Shown: positions 27,534-37,186 of the stretch, piece after piece
How positions within the stretch are numbered: position 1 is the first letter of the stretch
How the letters are laid out: the number at the start of each line of letters is the position of its first letter
Assembly: GCF_001424425.1 (NCBI RefSeq)
Contig: NZ_LMPT01000019.1
Coordinates: forward strand, 1,135,206-1,199,205
Direction of reading: 5' to 3'
DNA from: Acidovorax sp. Leaf191
GTDB lineage: Bacteria; Pseudomonadota; Gammaproteobacteria; Burkholderiales; Burkholderiaceae_C
Length of the DNA: 64,000 nucleotides
Notes under the pieces: model-generated
The model's database searches: none
The model's input: only the letters and a program-made list of their open reading frames with translations
Told to the model about the DNA's origin: nothing
Program-made: the position numbers and the translations under genes

Positions 27534-28346
27534 TCACGCTAAGGAGAGATATCGCTGCATGGCGGCCGTCACCAAGTGCGGATGACTCATGTGGGCGCAG
27601 TGTCCGGTCACGTCCAGCACTTCCAGCGTGCTGTCCCTGAGCTTCTTGTGCATGTATTCCCCCACCGAATGGGGCGCCAACGCATCGTTGCCATGCTGCA
27701 AGATCAGACTCGGCCGGGTCACGCGTGACAGCTCCTCTCTGGTATCCGCAAAGAAGGTTGCCTGCGCAAAGATACGAGCCATCGTAGGATCGGTTGAGCA
27801 GAAACTCTCGGACAGCTCTCCGCCCAGACTGTCTGCCTGCGGCGCTCCCGCCACAATGGGTGCGAGGTAGCTGGACCAGCCCATGAAGTTCTGGTCCATG
27901 AGGTCCAATAGGCCCTCCAAATCCTGGCGCTCGAACCCTCCAAGGTAGTCCGGAGCGTGATTGATGTAGCAAGGCGACGGGCCGACCAGAATCAGGCGAT
28001 CAAAAAGCATAGGTCGCTCGATGGAGGCCAGCAGGCCGATGCTGGCGCTGACCGAATGTCCAACAAAATGCACTCCGCGCTCGATGCCCAATGCGTCGCA
28101 TACATCCAGCAGATCTTGCACGTAGCCTTTCAGACTTGCGTACTTCACGGGGTCAAAGGCGGCCAAGTCTGATTGGCCGCAGCCGACGTAGTCGAACAAG
28201 ACCTGGTGGCACTTACCTTCAAAGGCCGGAGTGATGTGTCGCCACATATGCTGGCTACACCCAAAGCCGTGCGCATAGACGAGCACGGGGACGTCCGGGC
28301 GAATTGCATCGATCACATGCACGTTGTTGCGCTTACGAATTTCCAC
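27534..28346 (-). CDS. rsbQ: RsbQ-type alpha/beta hydrolase
   Basis: A 270-residue hydrolase of the RsbQ/KAI2 type. The catalytic triad is Ser in GHSVSASIG, Asp in LQHGNDALAP and His in TGHCAHMSHP; HGFGCSQHMW is the oxyanion region. In Bacillus RsbQ activates the PAS domain of RsbP, probably by releasing a small ligand. Here the partner is the PAS-GGDEF protein encoded directly downstream. The start GTG at 28346 is supported by GGAAAG seven bases upstream and gives the family length; the longer frame running to 28772 overlaps cusA. Confidence 0.88.
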   Translation of the reverse strand: MEIRKRNNVHVIDAIRPDVPVLVYAHGFGCSQHMWRHITPAFEGKCHQVLFDYVGCGQSDLAAFDPVKYASLKGYVQDLLDVCDALGIERGVHFVGHSVSASIGLLASIERPMLFDRLILVGPSPCYINHAPDYLGGFERQDLEGLLDLMDQNFMGWSSYLAPIVAGAPQADSLGGELSESFCSTDPTMARIFAQATFFADTREELSRVTRPSLILQHGNDALAPHSVGEYMHKKLRDSTLEVLDVTGHCAHMSHPHLVTAAMQRYLSLA

Positions 28347-28376
28347 TGTTGTTCTTTCCGGGCGGTCAGTCCGCAG

Positions 28377-28425
28377 ATTTTGCACGCCTGACGCTTGCAC
28401 CGTGCGCAAAATAGCATGCAAGCGT
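28377..28425. promoter_or_regulatory. Interlocking inverted repeats upstream of rsbQ
   Basis: Two dyads overlap. ACGCTTGCA (28391-28399) is the perfect inverse of TGCAAGCGT (28417-28425) with a 17-bp spacer, and ATTTTGC (28377-28383) is the perfect inverse of GCAAAAT (28406-28412). They lie 31-79 bp upstream of the rsbQ start and are a plausible regulator binding site. Confidence 0.55.
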
Positions 28426-28486
28426 GCGCGATTGGGAGTGAGAAACAACTGGTTTATCGCTAGCACCAGCTTGCGCAACGCAGCGT

Positions 28487-31400
28487 TCAGCCTCCAGATG
28501 CCTCTGTTTTCACTCTCCTTGGCTTTCGCATCAGCACATAGGCTGCAGGAATCACGAACAAAGAAAGCAGCGGTGCGGTCACCATACCGCCCAGCATGGG
28601 AGCCGCGATGCGGCTCATGACCTCCGAGCCTGTCCCGCTGCTCCACACGATGGGTACCAGGCCCGCCAGGATGACGGCTACGGTCATGGCCTTGGGCCGG
28701 ACGCGCAGCACGGCACCTTCGCGGATCGCGTCCAGCAGATCTTCCAGCGTGGGCTGCTTGCCGTCTGGACATCTCTCTGCGAGTGCCTGCTTGAGGTAGA
28801 TGAGCATGACCACCCCAAACTCTGCTGCCACCCCTGCCAGGGCAATGAAGCCAACGCCCGTTGCGATGGACAAGTTGTAGTTCATCAGGTACAGGAACCA
28901 GATACCCCCGGTCAATGCGAACGGCAGTGTCGCCATGATCAGTCCTGCCTCCCCCATGCGTGAGAAGGTCAAGTACAACAACACGAAGATGATCAGCAAG
29001 GTGGCGGGCACGACTACCTTAAGGCGGGCATTGGCCCGCTCCAGGTACTCGAACTGGCCTGAGTACGTGATGCTGACCCCGGGCTCCAGCTTGATCTGGC
29101 GGCCCACCGCATCGCGCAGGTCATTGGCCACCGATGCCAGATCGCGCCCCCGCACATCGACATACACCCAGCCCGATGGGCGGGCGTTCTCGCTCTTGAG
29201 CATGGGGGGGCCATCGGTGATGGAGATGCTGGCCACCGTGCCCAGCGTGATCTGCTGCCCCATGGGCGTGGAGATGGGCAACTGGGCCAGGCGTTCCGGG
29301 GAGTCGCGCCACTCACGCGGATAGCGCAGGTTGATCGGGAAGCGGGCCAAGCCCTCGACCGTTTCAGACACGTTTTCACCACCGATGGCCCCGGAGACCA
29401 CGGCCTGGATTTCGGACACGTTCAGCCCGTAGCGCCCTGCGGCCGTGCGGTCGATGCGGACATCGACGTAGCGCCCCCCCGTCAGGCGCTCTGCCAACGA
29501 CGAAGTCACTCCCGGAATGCCCTTGGCGACCTGCTCGACTTGGGCAGCGATCCCGTCGATCACCTTCAGGTCGTTGCCGGTCACCTTGACCCCGATGGGA
29601 CTCTTGATGCCGGTGGCCAGCATGTCAATCCGGTTGCGGATGGGTGGAATCCAGATGTTGGACAGGCCAGGAATCTTGACGGCCTTGTCCAGCTCCTCGA
29701 TCAGACCCTCGGGCGTCATTCCTGGACGCCATTGGTCTCTGGGCTTGAGCTTCACCGTGGTCTCGAACATTTCCAGCGGTGCCGGATCGGTTGCGGTCTC
29801 CGCGCGGCCAGCCTTGCCGAAGACGCGCTCGACCTCGGGAACCGTCTTGATCATCCGGTTGCTCAGTTGCAGAAGCTCCGTCGCCCGCTGTGCCGACAGG
29901 CCCGGGAGCGCCGAAGGCATGTACAGCAGATCGCCTTCATCGAGCCTGGGCAGGAACTCGCCCCCCAGCCGCGAGAGGGGCCAGATCGTGGTCGTCAGCG
30001 CCAGCACGGCGATGACCAGTGTGGATTTGGGGCGGTGCAGAACCCATTCCAGGCAAGGCCGGTACACGGCAATCAGCGCGCGCGTGATCGGGTTCTTTTG
30101 CTCATCTGGGATGCGGCCCCGGATCCAGTAGCCCATCAGGACCGGGATCAGCGTGACCGAGAGGGCCGCAGCTGCGGCCATCGCGTAGGTCTTAGTGAAC
30201 GCCAGCGGTCCAAACAGGCGACCTTCCTGTGCTTCCAGCGTAAAGACGGGCACGAAGGACAAGGTGATGATGAGCAGCGAGAAGAACAGCGCGGGGCCTA
30301 CCTCCTCGGCGGCTTCGGTGATTACCTTCCAGCGCTCTTCCCCCACCAGTTGGCGGTCGGGATGCTTGTGCTGCCAGGCCTCCAGCTTCTTGTGGGCGTT
30401 CTCGATCATCACCACGGCCGCATCAACCATGGCGCCCACTGCGATCGCAATGCCACCCAGAGACATGATGTTGGCGTTGATGCCCTGGTAGCGCATCACC
30501 AGAAACGCCGCCATGATCCCCAGCGGCAGAGAAATGATGGCGACCAGTGCCGAGCGCAGGTGCCAGAGGAACAAGACACAGACCACAGCCACCACGATGA
30601 ACTCCTCCACGAGTTTGGTGGTGAGGTTCTGGATCGCCCGCTCAATGAGCGCACTGCGGTCGTAGGTTGTGACGATCTCCACGCCCTGGGGCAGGCTGCT
30701 TTGCAGCTCGCTGAGCTTGGCCTTGACGGCTTGGATGGTTTCCTGGGCATTCTTGCCCGAGCGCAGGACCACCACGCCACCGGCCACTTCCCCCTCGCCG
30801 TCGAGTTCGGCGATGCCGCGCCGCATCTCCGGTCCGATCTGCAGCGTTGCGACATCGCCCAGGCGCACGGGAATCCCGGCGCGCGACACCAGCGGGATGG
30901 CCCTGAAGTCGTCCAGCGTCTTGAGGTAGCCGCTGGCGCGCACCATGTACTCGGCCCCGGACAACTCCAGCACCGACCCTCCCGTTTCCTGGTTCGCTCC
31001 CAGGATGGCATCACGCACCTGCCCCTGGGTCAGCCCTTGGGCTGCGAGCTTGATCGGATCGAGCACCACCTGGTACTGCTTGACCATGCCGCCCACCGAC
31101 GCCACTTCCGCGACATTGGGCAGGCTCTTGAGTTCGAATTTCAGGAACCAGTCCTGCAGGGCCCGCAGCTGGGCGAGATCGTTCTTGCCGGTGCGGTCCA
31201 CCAGCGCATATTGGTAGATCCAGCCGACCCCGGTGGCGTCGGGGCCGAGCGACGATTTGGCCGTGGCGGGTAGTCGCCCCTGCACCTGGTTCATGTACTC
31301 CAGCACCCGGGAACGTGCCCAGTACAGGTCCGTGCCGTCCTCGAACAGGATGTAGACAAACGAGTCGCCAAAGAACGAGAAGCCGCGCACCGTCTTGGCG

Positions 31401-31633
31401 CCCGGGACGGACAGCATGGTGGTGGCCAGCGGGTAGGTCACCTGGTTTTCCACGATCTGCGGCGCCTGGCCGGGGTAGGAGGTGCGGATGATGACCTGGA
31501 CATCCGACAAATCGGGGAGCGCGTCCACGGGGGTGCTGCGCACGCCCCACACGCCCCAGGCCGTGAGCATCACGGTCGCCAGCAGAACCAGGAGTCGGTT
31601 CGCCACCGACCAGCGGATCAGACGTGCGATCAT
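28487..31633 (-). CDS. cusA: Copper/silver RND efflux pump CusA
   Basis: A 1048-residue inner-membrane RND transporter that drives Cu(I)/Ag(I) out through CusB and CusC with the proton gradient. The start [10 protein letters not shown] overlaps the cusB stop (ATGA). The three methionines that bind metal in Escherichia coli CusA sit in the equivalent motifs [20 protein letters not shown] and [13 protein letters not shown]. Twelve TM helices are expected; TM4 has [17 protein letters not shown]. The C-terminus [12 protein letters not shown]...[13 protein letters not shown] is strongly CusA-like. Confidence 0.96.
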   Translation of the reverse strand: MIARLIRWSVANRLLVLLATVMLTAWGVWGVRSTPVDALPDLSDVQVIIRTSYPGQAPQIVENQVTYPLATTMLSVPGAKTVRGFSFFGDSFVYILFEDGTDLYWARSRVLEYMNQVQGRLPATAKSSLGPDATGVGWIYQYALVDRTGKNDLAQLRALQDWFLKFELKSLPNVAEVASVGGMVKQYQVVLDPIKLAAQGLTQGQVRDAILGANQETGGSVLELSGAEYMVRASGYLKTLDDFRAIPLVSRAGIPVRLGDVATLQIGPEMRRGIAELDGEGEVAGGVVVLRSGKNAQETIQAVKAKLSELQSSLPQGVEIVTTYDRSALIERAIQNLTTKLVEEFIVVAVVCVLFLWHLRSALVAIISLPLGIMAAFLVMRYQGINANIMSLGGIAIAVGAMVDAAVVMIENAHKKLEAWQHKHPDRQLVGEERWKVITEAAEEVGPALFFSLLIITLSFVPVFTLEAQEGRLFGPLAFTKTYAMAAAAALSVTLIPVLMGYWIRGRIPDEQKNPITRALIAVYRPCLEWVLHRPKSTLVIAVLALTTTIWPLSRLGGEFLPRLDEGDLLYMPSALPGLSAQRATELLQLSNRMIKTVPEVERVFGKAGRAETATDPAPLEMFETTVKLKPRDQWRPGMTPEGLIEELDKAVKIPGLSNIWIPPIRNRIDMLATGIKSPIGVKVTGNDLKVIDGIAAQVEQVAKGIPGVTSSLAERLTGGRYVDVRIDRTAAGRYGLNVSEIQAVVSGAIGGENVSETVEGLARFPINLRYPREWRDSPERLAQLPISTPMGQQITLGTVASISITDGPPMLKSENARPSGWVYVDVRGRDLASVANDLRDAVGRQIKLEPGVSITYSGQFEYLERANARLKVVVPATLLIIFVLLYLTFSRMGEAGLIMATLPFALTGGIWFLYLMNYNLSIATGVGFIALAGVAAEFGVVMLIYLKQALAERCPDGKQPTLEDLLDAIREGAVLRVRPKAMTVAVILAGLVPIVWSSGTGSEVMSRIAAPMLGGMVTAPLLSLFVIPAAYVLMRKPRRVKTEASGG

Positions 31634-33147
31634 GGCTTGATCCTTTCCACGGCAGTGATCACGAAGTCCTTGCCTTGCTGCTGGAAGGTGAACTTGACCT
31701 GCTGCTCCGGTTTCAGGGCCTTGGCCAGCTCTGGGTTTGCCAGCTTGAATGGCATGGTCATGCCGGGCCACTTCAGTTCAGGCACGGCCTCGTGGGTAAG
31801 GGTCAGCTCGGTTGGCGTGACCTCATCGACCACCCCTCGCACCGTAAAGCTCTTGGACGCCGGAGCCGCAGAGGCCGAGGAACCCTGTTCAGCGATGGGT
31901 TGTGCGCTGCTGCCGGGAGGTTGAGCGGGCATGATGCCTCGCAGGCTGGCTTCCGAGTCGATCAGGAACTGCGCCGAGGCGACCACCTGCTGCCCTGCGG
32001 TGAGTCCGCTTTGAATGACGAGTCGGTCATCGATTTCCGCGCCAAGTTGTACCTGGACGGGGTGGTACTTGCCGGGGCCGTCCACCACGTAAACCAGTGC
32101 CCGCTTACCGGTTCGGATCACCGCTTCACTGGGTACCAGCAGCGCCGGTTGGGTGCGTCCCGCCAGGACAATCTGCCCGGACATGCCCGCCTTCAGGCGC
32201 TGGGTGGGGTTGGGAAGCTCCAGGCGCACGCGCACCGTGCGGGTGTCCCGGTTGGCCTCTGGGAGGATGCTCACGACACGGGCTTTGAGGGTTTCGCCCG
32301 GAAACGCGGCCAGGCGCACCTGGGCGTCCTGCCCCAGTTGCAAGGGACCGCTTTGCGCTTCGGGAACGGCCGCTTCGATCCAGACGCTGGCCAGACCGTT
32401 CACGCGCACCAGGCTGGCCCCCGCAGAGACCGTCATGCCCTGGCGCACCATCAGTTCGGCCACCATCCCTGCTTGTGGGAAGGTCACCGTGTAGCGGCCC
32501 TGAGGTTCGCCCGTGCGCTCCACCTGGGCCACGAGCGAGGCAGGCATGCCCAGCAGTGACAACCGATGACGCGAAGCGGCCGTCAGCGACTCTTCCTTGA
32601 GCGCCCGGACAGCGAGGAACTCGCGCTGCGCAGCCACCCACTCAGGCAGCAGTAAATCGGCCAATGGCGCGCCTGCGGCCACCACGTCACCCGGGGCCCG
32701 GGCATAGACACGCTCCACAAATCCTGCAGAACGCGCCTGGACGATACTCACATCCCGGTCATTGAGCTGGACCGTGCCCAGCACGTCCACATCGGATCCA
32801 ATGTCGCGCTGCTCCACCGTGGCGGTGCGCAGGCCGAGGGCTTGCACCGCTTGTGCCGAGACATTCAAACCGGTGCTTTGTTGTGCGTCCTCATCGGCGT
32901 ACTTGGGAACCAGCGCCATGTCCATGTAGGGCGACTTGCCTGGCTTGTCGAACTTCTGCGTTGGCACCATGGGGTCGTACCAGTACAGCACCTTGCGGTC
33001 GGCCTTCGCCGCTTCTGCCGATGGAGGGGTAGCGCCAGATGGATGACTGCTCGCAATGCGCCATTGGGAGACGCCCCAACCGAGGGCAATGCCAGCAGCC
33101 ACCAGTGCCACGGCCACAGTGGTCTTCTTGAAAACGGTATTGGTCAT
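31630..33147 (-). CDS. cusB: CusB adaptor with fused CusF domain
   Basis: A 505-residue periplasmic membrane-fusion protein. After an N-terminal anchor comes a metal-binding segment ([29 protein letters not shown]), then barrel-sandwich, lipoyl and beta-barrel parts. From about residue 425 a CusF-like chaperone domain follows, with the ligands His, Trp, Met, Met in [16 protein letters not shown]. In Escherichia coli CusF is a separate protein that passes Cu(I) to CusB, so the fusion tethers donor to adaptor. It starts 12 bp after cusC. Confidence 0.94.
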   Translation of the reverse strand: MTNTVFKKTTVAVALVAAGIALGWGVSQWRIASSHPSGATPPSAEAAKADRKVLYWYDPMVPTQKFDKPGKSPYMDMALVPKYADEDAQQSTGLNVSAQAVQALGLRTATVEQRDIGSDVDVLGTVQLNDRDVSIVQARSAGFVERVYARAPGDVVAAGAPLADLLLPEWVAAQREFLAVRALKEESLTAASRHRLSLLGMPASLVAQVERTGEPQGRYTVTFPQAGMVAELMVRQGMTVSAGASLVRVNGLASVWIEAAVPEAQSGPLQLGQDAQVRLAAFPGETLKARVVSILPEANRDTRTVRVRLELPNPTQRLKAGMSGQIVLAGRTQPALLVPSEAVIRTGKRALVYVVDGPGKYHPVQVQLGAEIDDRLVIQSGLTAGQQVVASAQFLIDSEASLRGIMPAQPPGSSAQPIAEQGSSASAAPASKSFTVRGVVDEVTPTELTLTHEAVPELKWPGMTMPFKLANPELAKALKPEQQVKFTFQQQGKDFVITAVERIKP

Positions 33148-33159
33148 GTGGTTCTCCCT

Positions 33160-34485
33160 TCAGTCCGCGATCAGGCTGTTCAGACGGGCAATCACGGTGT
33201 CCCGCTGTGCCTGCAGATCAATGAGCCGCCAGTGCGTCTCCCGCACTTGGGCCCGAGCCGCCAGCACGGTGCTCAAGTCGCCTTTGGCGGACTGGTAGTT
33301 GGCCAGCGCGAGTTCGGCACGCCCCTGTGCCAGGCCCATGCCAGCCGACTGCAGCCGCTCGATCTGGCTGTTAAGTGACACCAGCTCTGAGGCGCTGTCC
33401 TCCAGCTCCTGCAGGTGCCTGCGGGTCACGTCTTCCTGCTCGGCGTCCAGGCGCTGCAGCTCCAGCTGCTTGGCCTTGATCTGGGGTCCCTGGCGCCGCT
33501 CCTGTTGCCAGGGAAGGTCAAAGGTCACCTGGAACGACACCATGTCGCCCCAGCGTCGGTCGCGGCGGCTGTAGGCGACTTCCCAGGACCAATCACCCTT
33601 GGTTTCTGCCTGGGCTTCGCGCGTTTCCGCCAAGGCCATGGCCTGCATGGCGGGGTACTGAGCCAGTTCGGCATGGCGGTGTACCTCCGACCGCAGTTGG
33701 TCCAAGGGGCGGCTCAGCGGCCCAGGAGTTCCCTGTAGCGCCTCGTCGGCGCGAGCGCCAACCCAGCGCCGCAGCATCGCCCTGGCCTTGGACCGGTCCC
33801 GCTGCAGATCGTCCCTGCGGTCCGACAGCGCAAGCGCCTCCTGCCTGGCCATCAGGAGATCGCCCGCTTGGGCCGTTCCCCCCGCGATGCGGGCAGTCAG
33901 GCTGTCCTGCAGGCGCTGGTTCTCACTCAGTAGACCGGTGAGTACCTGATCACGTTGCTCGATAGCCTGGGCCATGATCCACGCTTGGCTCAGCTCCTGG
34001 CGGATCTGCAGGCGCTGGACGCCCAGGGCGGCGCGTTCGCGTTCCACCTTGGCCTCGGCGCCGGCAATCTGGGCATCTCGTTTGGCGCGGTTGGGCACCT
34101 CCTGCATCAGCGCCAGGCGCTGCATGGTCATGGACTCGCGCGTGAGGCTGAAGCGGTCCATGCCGCTGACGGGAAAGTTCTCGATCCCGACTGAGAGCTT
34201 GGGGTCCGGCAGGGTTCCCGCCGACTTCTGGGAACTGCTGGCCGCGTCAATCTGCAGCCGCTGGGCCGTGATGCGAGGGCTGTGCTGCTCGGCCAGGTCC
34301 AACGCTTCGGAAAAGCCCAGTGCATGTGCCTGGTTGCCAGCCAAGCCAATGCTGGCCAACAGGACCCCGAGAGCGCCCAGGCGCAGATGGTGGAGGTTGC
34401 GCACCTGGATGCGCTCAGAGATGGGATGAATGCGCTGGTGCGCAGACAGGCGCTCGCAGGGAGCGCCAAAGGAGGTGATGGGCAT
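33160..34485 (-). CDS. cusC: CusC-like TolC-family outer-membrane channel
   Basis: A 441-residue outer-membrane efflux protein. Two repeats of coiled helices are typical of TolC (ALDLAEQHSPRITAQRLQID near the N-terminus and AELALANYQSAKGDLSTVLAAR near the end). A GAGGA ribosome site supports the ATG at 34485, giving a long leader before the hydrophobic signal LGALGVLLASIGLAG; a later GTG would shorten it. It is the first gene of cusCBA. Confidence 0.9.
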   Translation of the reverse strand: MPITSFGAPCERLSAHQRIHPISERIQVRNLHHLRLGALGVLLASIGLAGNQAHALGFSEALDLAEQHSPRITAQRLQIDAASSSQKSAGTLPDPKLSVGIENFPVSGMDRFSLTRESMTMQRLALMQEVPNRAKRDAQIAGAEAKVERERAALGVQRLQIRQELSQAWIMAQAIEQRDQVLTGLLSENQRLQDSLTARIAGGTAQAGDLLMARQEALALSDRRDDLQRDRSKARAMLRRWVGARADEALQGTPGPLSRPLDQLRSEVHRHAELAQYPAMQAMALAETREAQAETKGDWSWEVAYSRRDRRWGDMVSFQVTFDLPWQQERRQGPQIKAKQLELQRLDAEQEDVTRRHLQELEDSASELVSLNSQIERLQSAGMGLAQGRAELALANYQSAKGDLSTVLAARAQVRETHWRLIDLQAQRDTVIARLNSLIAD

Positions 34486-34560
34486 GATGGTCCTCGAAAT
34501 GAAAGGGCACGAAATCAGACTTGCGCAAACGCTGCAAGGCAGCGCGCAAGCCGTGCACGA

Positions 34561-35016
34561 TCAATTCCGAAAGACCTGATGGGTTAGATAGATGGGGGGA
34601 GAGCCCGCTCGAATGTCCAGCTCCGCGTAGACAGCCCGAGGGTCAATGTGGCGCTCGGAGTCCAGGATCACAGGCAGCACGTAGGCGACCCAGATGGCGT
34701 GCGCCGCGAGCGCCTGCAGATCGAGACCTTGGAGCGAGGGGGAGGACAAGCTGTCGCCATCACAGTGGGCTCGGCACAGCTGAGGGTCCTGCTCGTCCAT
34801 GGTGCCCGCCATCGCGTGACAATCAGGCATGGAGGGCATACCCACTGCATCTTCCATGGCCATGCCCGCTTTTTGCATCGATGCCGCATGGGCTGCAGAG
34901 TCCAGCTTGGGACAGGCATAGGCGGCCAACGCGAACTGCATCAGAAGCAACGCCGCAATCAGAACGCTGGCTATCCAGCGTCCTTGGCGCGATACGGTGC
35001 TTCTGGCGAAGATCAT
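34561..35016 (-). CDS. Small exported Cys/His/Met protein upstream of cusC
   Basis: A 151-residue protein of unknown family. A signal peptide or TM segment (WIASVLIAALLLMQFALAAYA) is followed by a stretch with Cys, Met and His (QKAGMAMEDAVGMPSMPDCH, then LCRAHCDGD) that could bind metal. The start at 35016 (MIFARS) was chosen over 35046. It lies 75 bp before cusC and is probably the leader gene of the cus operon. Confidence 0.7.
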   Translation of the reverse strand: MIFARSTVSRQGRWIASVLIAALLLMQFALAAYACPKLDSAAHAASMQKAGMAMEDAVGMPSMPDCHAMAGTMDEQDPQLCRAHCDGDSLSSPSLQGLDLQALAAHAIWVAYVLPVILDSERHIDPRAVYAELDIRAGSPPIYLTHQVFRN

Positions 35017-35085
35017 GGTGCGAATGGTATCCCCAGCGATGGCCACGGACTTAACCTAGATCAAATCCGGGCCTGCCGAGCCATC

Positions 35086-35202
35086 TCAGCCCTTGCGAAG
35101 TCGCAGGGCATTGGCGATCACGGACGCCGAACTCAGGCTCATTGCCAAGGCCGCGATCATCGGCGAAAGCAGCCAGCCGGTGAAGGGATACAGCAACCCA
35201 GC
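35086..35202 (-). pseudogene. 3' remnant of a copA-type ATPase gene
   Basis: This encodes only [19 protein letters not shown] and the following residues up to a stop, matching the last 38 or so residues of the copA at 48664-51021 except for the final ones (LRKG instead of LRTGR). The match ends abruptly after the bases CAGCAACCCAGC at 35202, where unrelated sequence begins. Confidence 0.85.
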
Positions 35203-35317
35203 TAGAAACCTCCACATAGTGTCTGCCCGGGGCAAACTCTTCCTGGGCGCGCGAGGTGGAACGCATGCCAAGGGTCAAGGGAAGTGCAAAGCTGCAGAAA
35301 ACAAGCGTTTTGATCAT
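35203..35317 (-). pseudogene. 5' remnant of an exported thiol-oxidoreductase-like gene
   Basis: A start codon at 35317 opens a signal peptide ([18 protein letters not shown]) and then [15 protein letters not shown], which resembles the mature N-terminus of DsbA-type proteins. It is cut at 35203 by fusion to the copA tail. The DsbA assignment rests on this short stretch only. Confidence 0.5.
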
Positions 35318-35347
35318 GATGAAGAATGAAGAAAAAAATGGCTTGGC

Positions 35348-35836
35348 TTAGCTTTCAGAGAGCAATCGGTCGATAAGCAGATTGAGCTCAGCGAAGTCCG
35401 GCTTGCCCACAAAGCGTTTCACTACCACCCCTCGTTTGTTGAGGAGGAACGTTGTAGGCGTGACATTGACATCGCCCCACGCCTTGGCCACCACGCCGGT
35501 GTTGTCGATGGCTACAGCGAATGGCAACCTGCGTGTTTGGGCGAAGTTGACCACGTAGGCCGGGGGGTCATAGCTCATGGCCACCGCGATGGTCTCGTAG
35601 CCGCGGCCACGGAACTTTTCGTGGCTGGCCGACAGCATCGGCATCTCCGCCACACATGTGGTGCAACTGGTCGCCCAGAAGTTGATCAGCGCCACCTTTC
35701 CTTTGAGGTCGGAAGTGGTCAGCGACGAGCCATCCAGCAGCGTGAAAGTGCTTTCTGGGGCGGTCGAGGAATTCATGCAACCTGTGAGTGCCAATGAGAT
35801 AGCGGCGAGGGCAAGGACGTGTCGCAGAGGTTTCAT
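35348..35836 (-). CDS. TlpA-like thioredoxin lipoprotein
   Basis: A 162-residue periplasmic lipoprotein with lipobox ALTGCMN and a TlpA/AhpC-TSA thioredoxin fold. The active site is WATSCTTCVAEMP (CTTC), and the cis-Pro region is NVTPTTFLL. It probably reduces or exchanges disulfides of exported metal proteins and may be fed by the ScsB/DsbD-like protein at 42850. It follows lspA by 66 bp on the same strand. Confidence 0.88.
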   Translation of the reverse strand: MKPLRHVLALAAISLALTGCMNSSTAPESTFTLLDGSSLTTSDLKGKVALINFWATSCTTCVAEMPMLSASHEKFRGRGYETIAVAMSYDPPAYVVNFAQTRRLPFAVAIDNTGVVAKAWGDVNVTPTTFLLNKRGVVVKRFVGKPDFAELNLLIDRLLSES

Positions 35837-35902
35837 CTATGCACCTGTTTTGGTGGACGGGATCGAAGGCATACCAGATTGGAACTCCCAAGACGCTCTG
35901 GT

Positions 35903-36400
35903 TCACCGTGGCTCTTTCGCTGCGATAGGACTGTCCCCGCTCATAAGCGACGCAAGCACCAGTGTGATCGCTCCCCCAACAATGACCATGTCGGCTATGT
36001 TGAAGGCAGGCCAGTGCCATCCGCGCAGGTGAAAGTCGAGGTAGTCAATGACCTGACCGCGCACGGCCCGGTCAAATGCGTTGCCCAATGCACCGCCCAG
36101 GATGAGGCTATATGAAAGGCCTTCCAGTTTCCGCAATGGGCTGTACAGCTGCAGCACCAGCCAGGCTGAGACCGCGAGGGCAATCGCAAGGAAGAACCAT
36201 CGCTGCCAGCCACCAGCGCCGGCGAGGAAGCTGAACGCCGCACCAGGATTGAGCACATGGACCAAGTTAAAAAATGACGTGACCTCATGCGACCATCCCA
36301 AGGGGGTAGTCGCATCGATGTAACTCTTGGCTGACTGATCGGCTAGAAACACAATGACCGCGAGTGCGTACCATTGCGTTCGTTCGGATGGCTGATTCAT
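35903..36400 (-). CDS. lspA: Lipoprotein signal peptidase, PbrC-like copy
   Basis: A 165-residue integral membrane aspartyl protease that removes lipoprotein signal peptides. Conserved blocks are DQSAKSYI, LNPGAAFSFL, GGALGNAFDR and FNIADM, the last two holding the catalytic Asp pair. The start MNQPSER at 36400 was chosen. In lead-resistance operons an lspA-like gene (pbrC) accompanies pbrA and pbrB; the position after cadA and a PAP2 gene fits that, so this is a metal-island paralogue, not the housekeeping copy. Confidence 0.92.
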   Translation of the reverse strand: MNQPSERTQWYALAVIVFLADQSAKSYIDATTPLGWSHEVTSFFNLVHVLNPGAAFSFLAGAGGWQRWFFLAIALAVSAWLVLQLYSPLRKLEGLSYSLILGGALGNAFDRAVRGQVIDYLDFHLRGWHWPAFNIADMVIVGGAITLVLASLMSGDSPIAAKEPR

Positions 36401-36557
36401 ATGATTTCGCTCGGATTTGCAGACTTCGCGCTCGGCGTCGACAGGAAGAGAAAAGGAAATTGATGGTTTCTTTGCTGGCGCGGGTAGAGCCAAAAGGAGG
36501 TTAAGTCCGAACCGTCCAGGCCGCCCGCATTTGCGCAGCACGACCTGAAAGCGACAT

Positions 36558-37181
36558 TCACCACCTCGGCCCTGCCATCGGCACACCTCGCGCGATGCGT
36601 TGAACCCATGCGCCCGCAGCCGCAACGCATGTCCCACCCAGTGCTAGGCCGGTAATCACGTCCATCGGAAAATGCGCGCCCAAGACGATGCGCGACCAGC
36701 CTACTGCGGCTGCGAACACCAGCAAGCCAACCCTGCCCGCCCGGCCCAGTGCTGGCCAAAGCGCTGCCGCCAGGACCCCTACATAGACCGAGTGGCCGCT
36801 GGGCATGGTGTAGCGGCTGTCAGGCGCAGCGTGGACCCGGTAGACAGCATCTCCCAGGACCACGAACGGACGCGGCAGCGCGAACATCGCCTTTAAAACA
36901 GCTGTGCCGGCGAAAGCAAACACCAACCCAATCACGAATCTGCACAACTGTACGTCGAGCGGAGTTGACCGTTCACGGACCTGCCTTCGCCGCCAAACCA
37001 GCATCAGAACCACGACGGCGGGCGCTCCCCAGTAGCTGCCAAACGCGCTTAGGGTTTCGGGCAGCCAGATCCAGCCGTCAGGCAGCGCGCGCTGGATGAC
37101 CAGGAAGAGGTCCACGTTGGCGCCGCCCCAGTCATAGAGCCAGTGTCTCGTCCACTGCGTCGCGGTGTGCGGCGCTTGCAT
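36558..37181 (-). CDS. pbrB: PAP2-family undecaprenyl-diphosphatase, PbrB-like
   Basis: A 207-residue membrane PAP2 phosphatase. The three motifs are KAMFALPRPF, MPSGHS and SRIVLGAHFPMDVI. In Cupriavidus PbrB releases phosphate in the periplasm that precipitates exported lead. It starts 5 bp after cadA, which supports one operon. The symbol is given by context and motif. Confidence 0.85.
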   Translation of the reverse strand: MQAPHTATQWTRHWLYDWGGANVDLFLVIQRALPDGWIWLPETLSAFGSYWGAPAVVVLMLVWRRRQVRERSTPLDVQLCRFVIGLVFAFAGTAVLKAMFALPRPFVVLGDAVYRVHAAPDSRYTMPSGHSVYVGVLAAALWPALGRAGRVGLLVFAAAVGWSRIVLGAHFPMDVITGLALGGTCVAAAGAWVQRIARGVPMAGPRW

Positions 37182-37186
37182 GTCGG

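Noticed and set aside
27534-28772. 412-residue form of the RsbQ-type hydrolase
   Set aside because: The upstream 140 or so codons overlap the end of cusA and carry no domain; the GTG at 28346 has a good ribosome site and gives the family length.
29540-31273. 577-codon plus-strand frame
   Set aside because: It lies antisense to cusA and has no domain signal.
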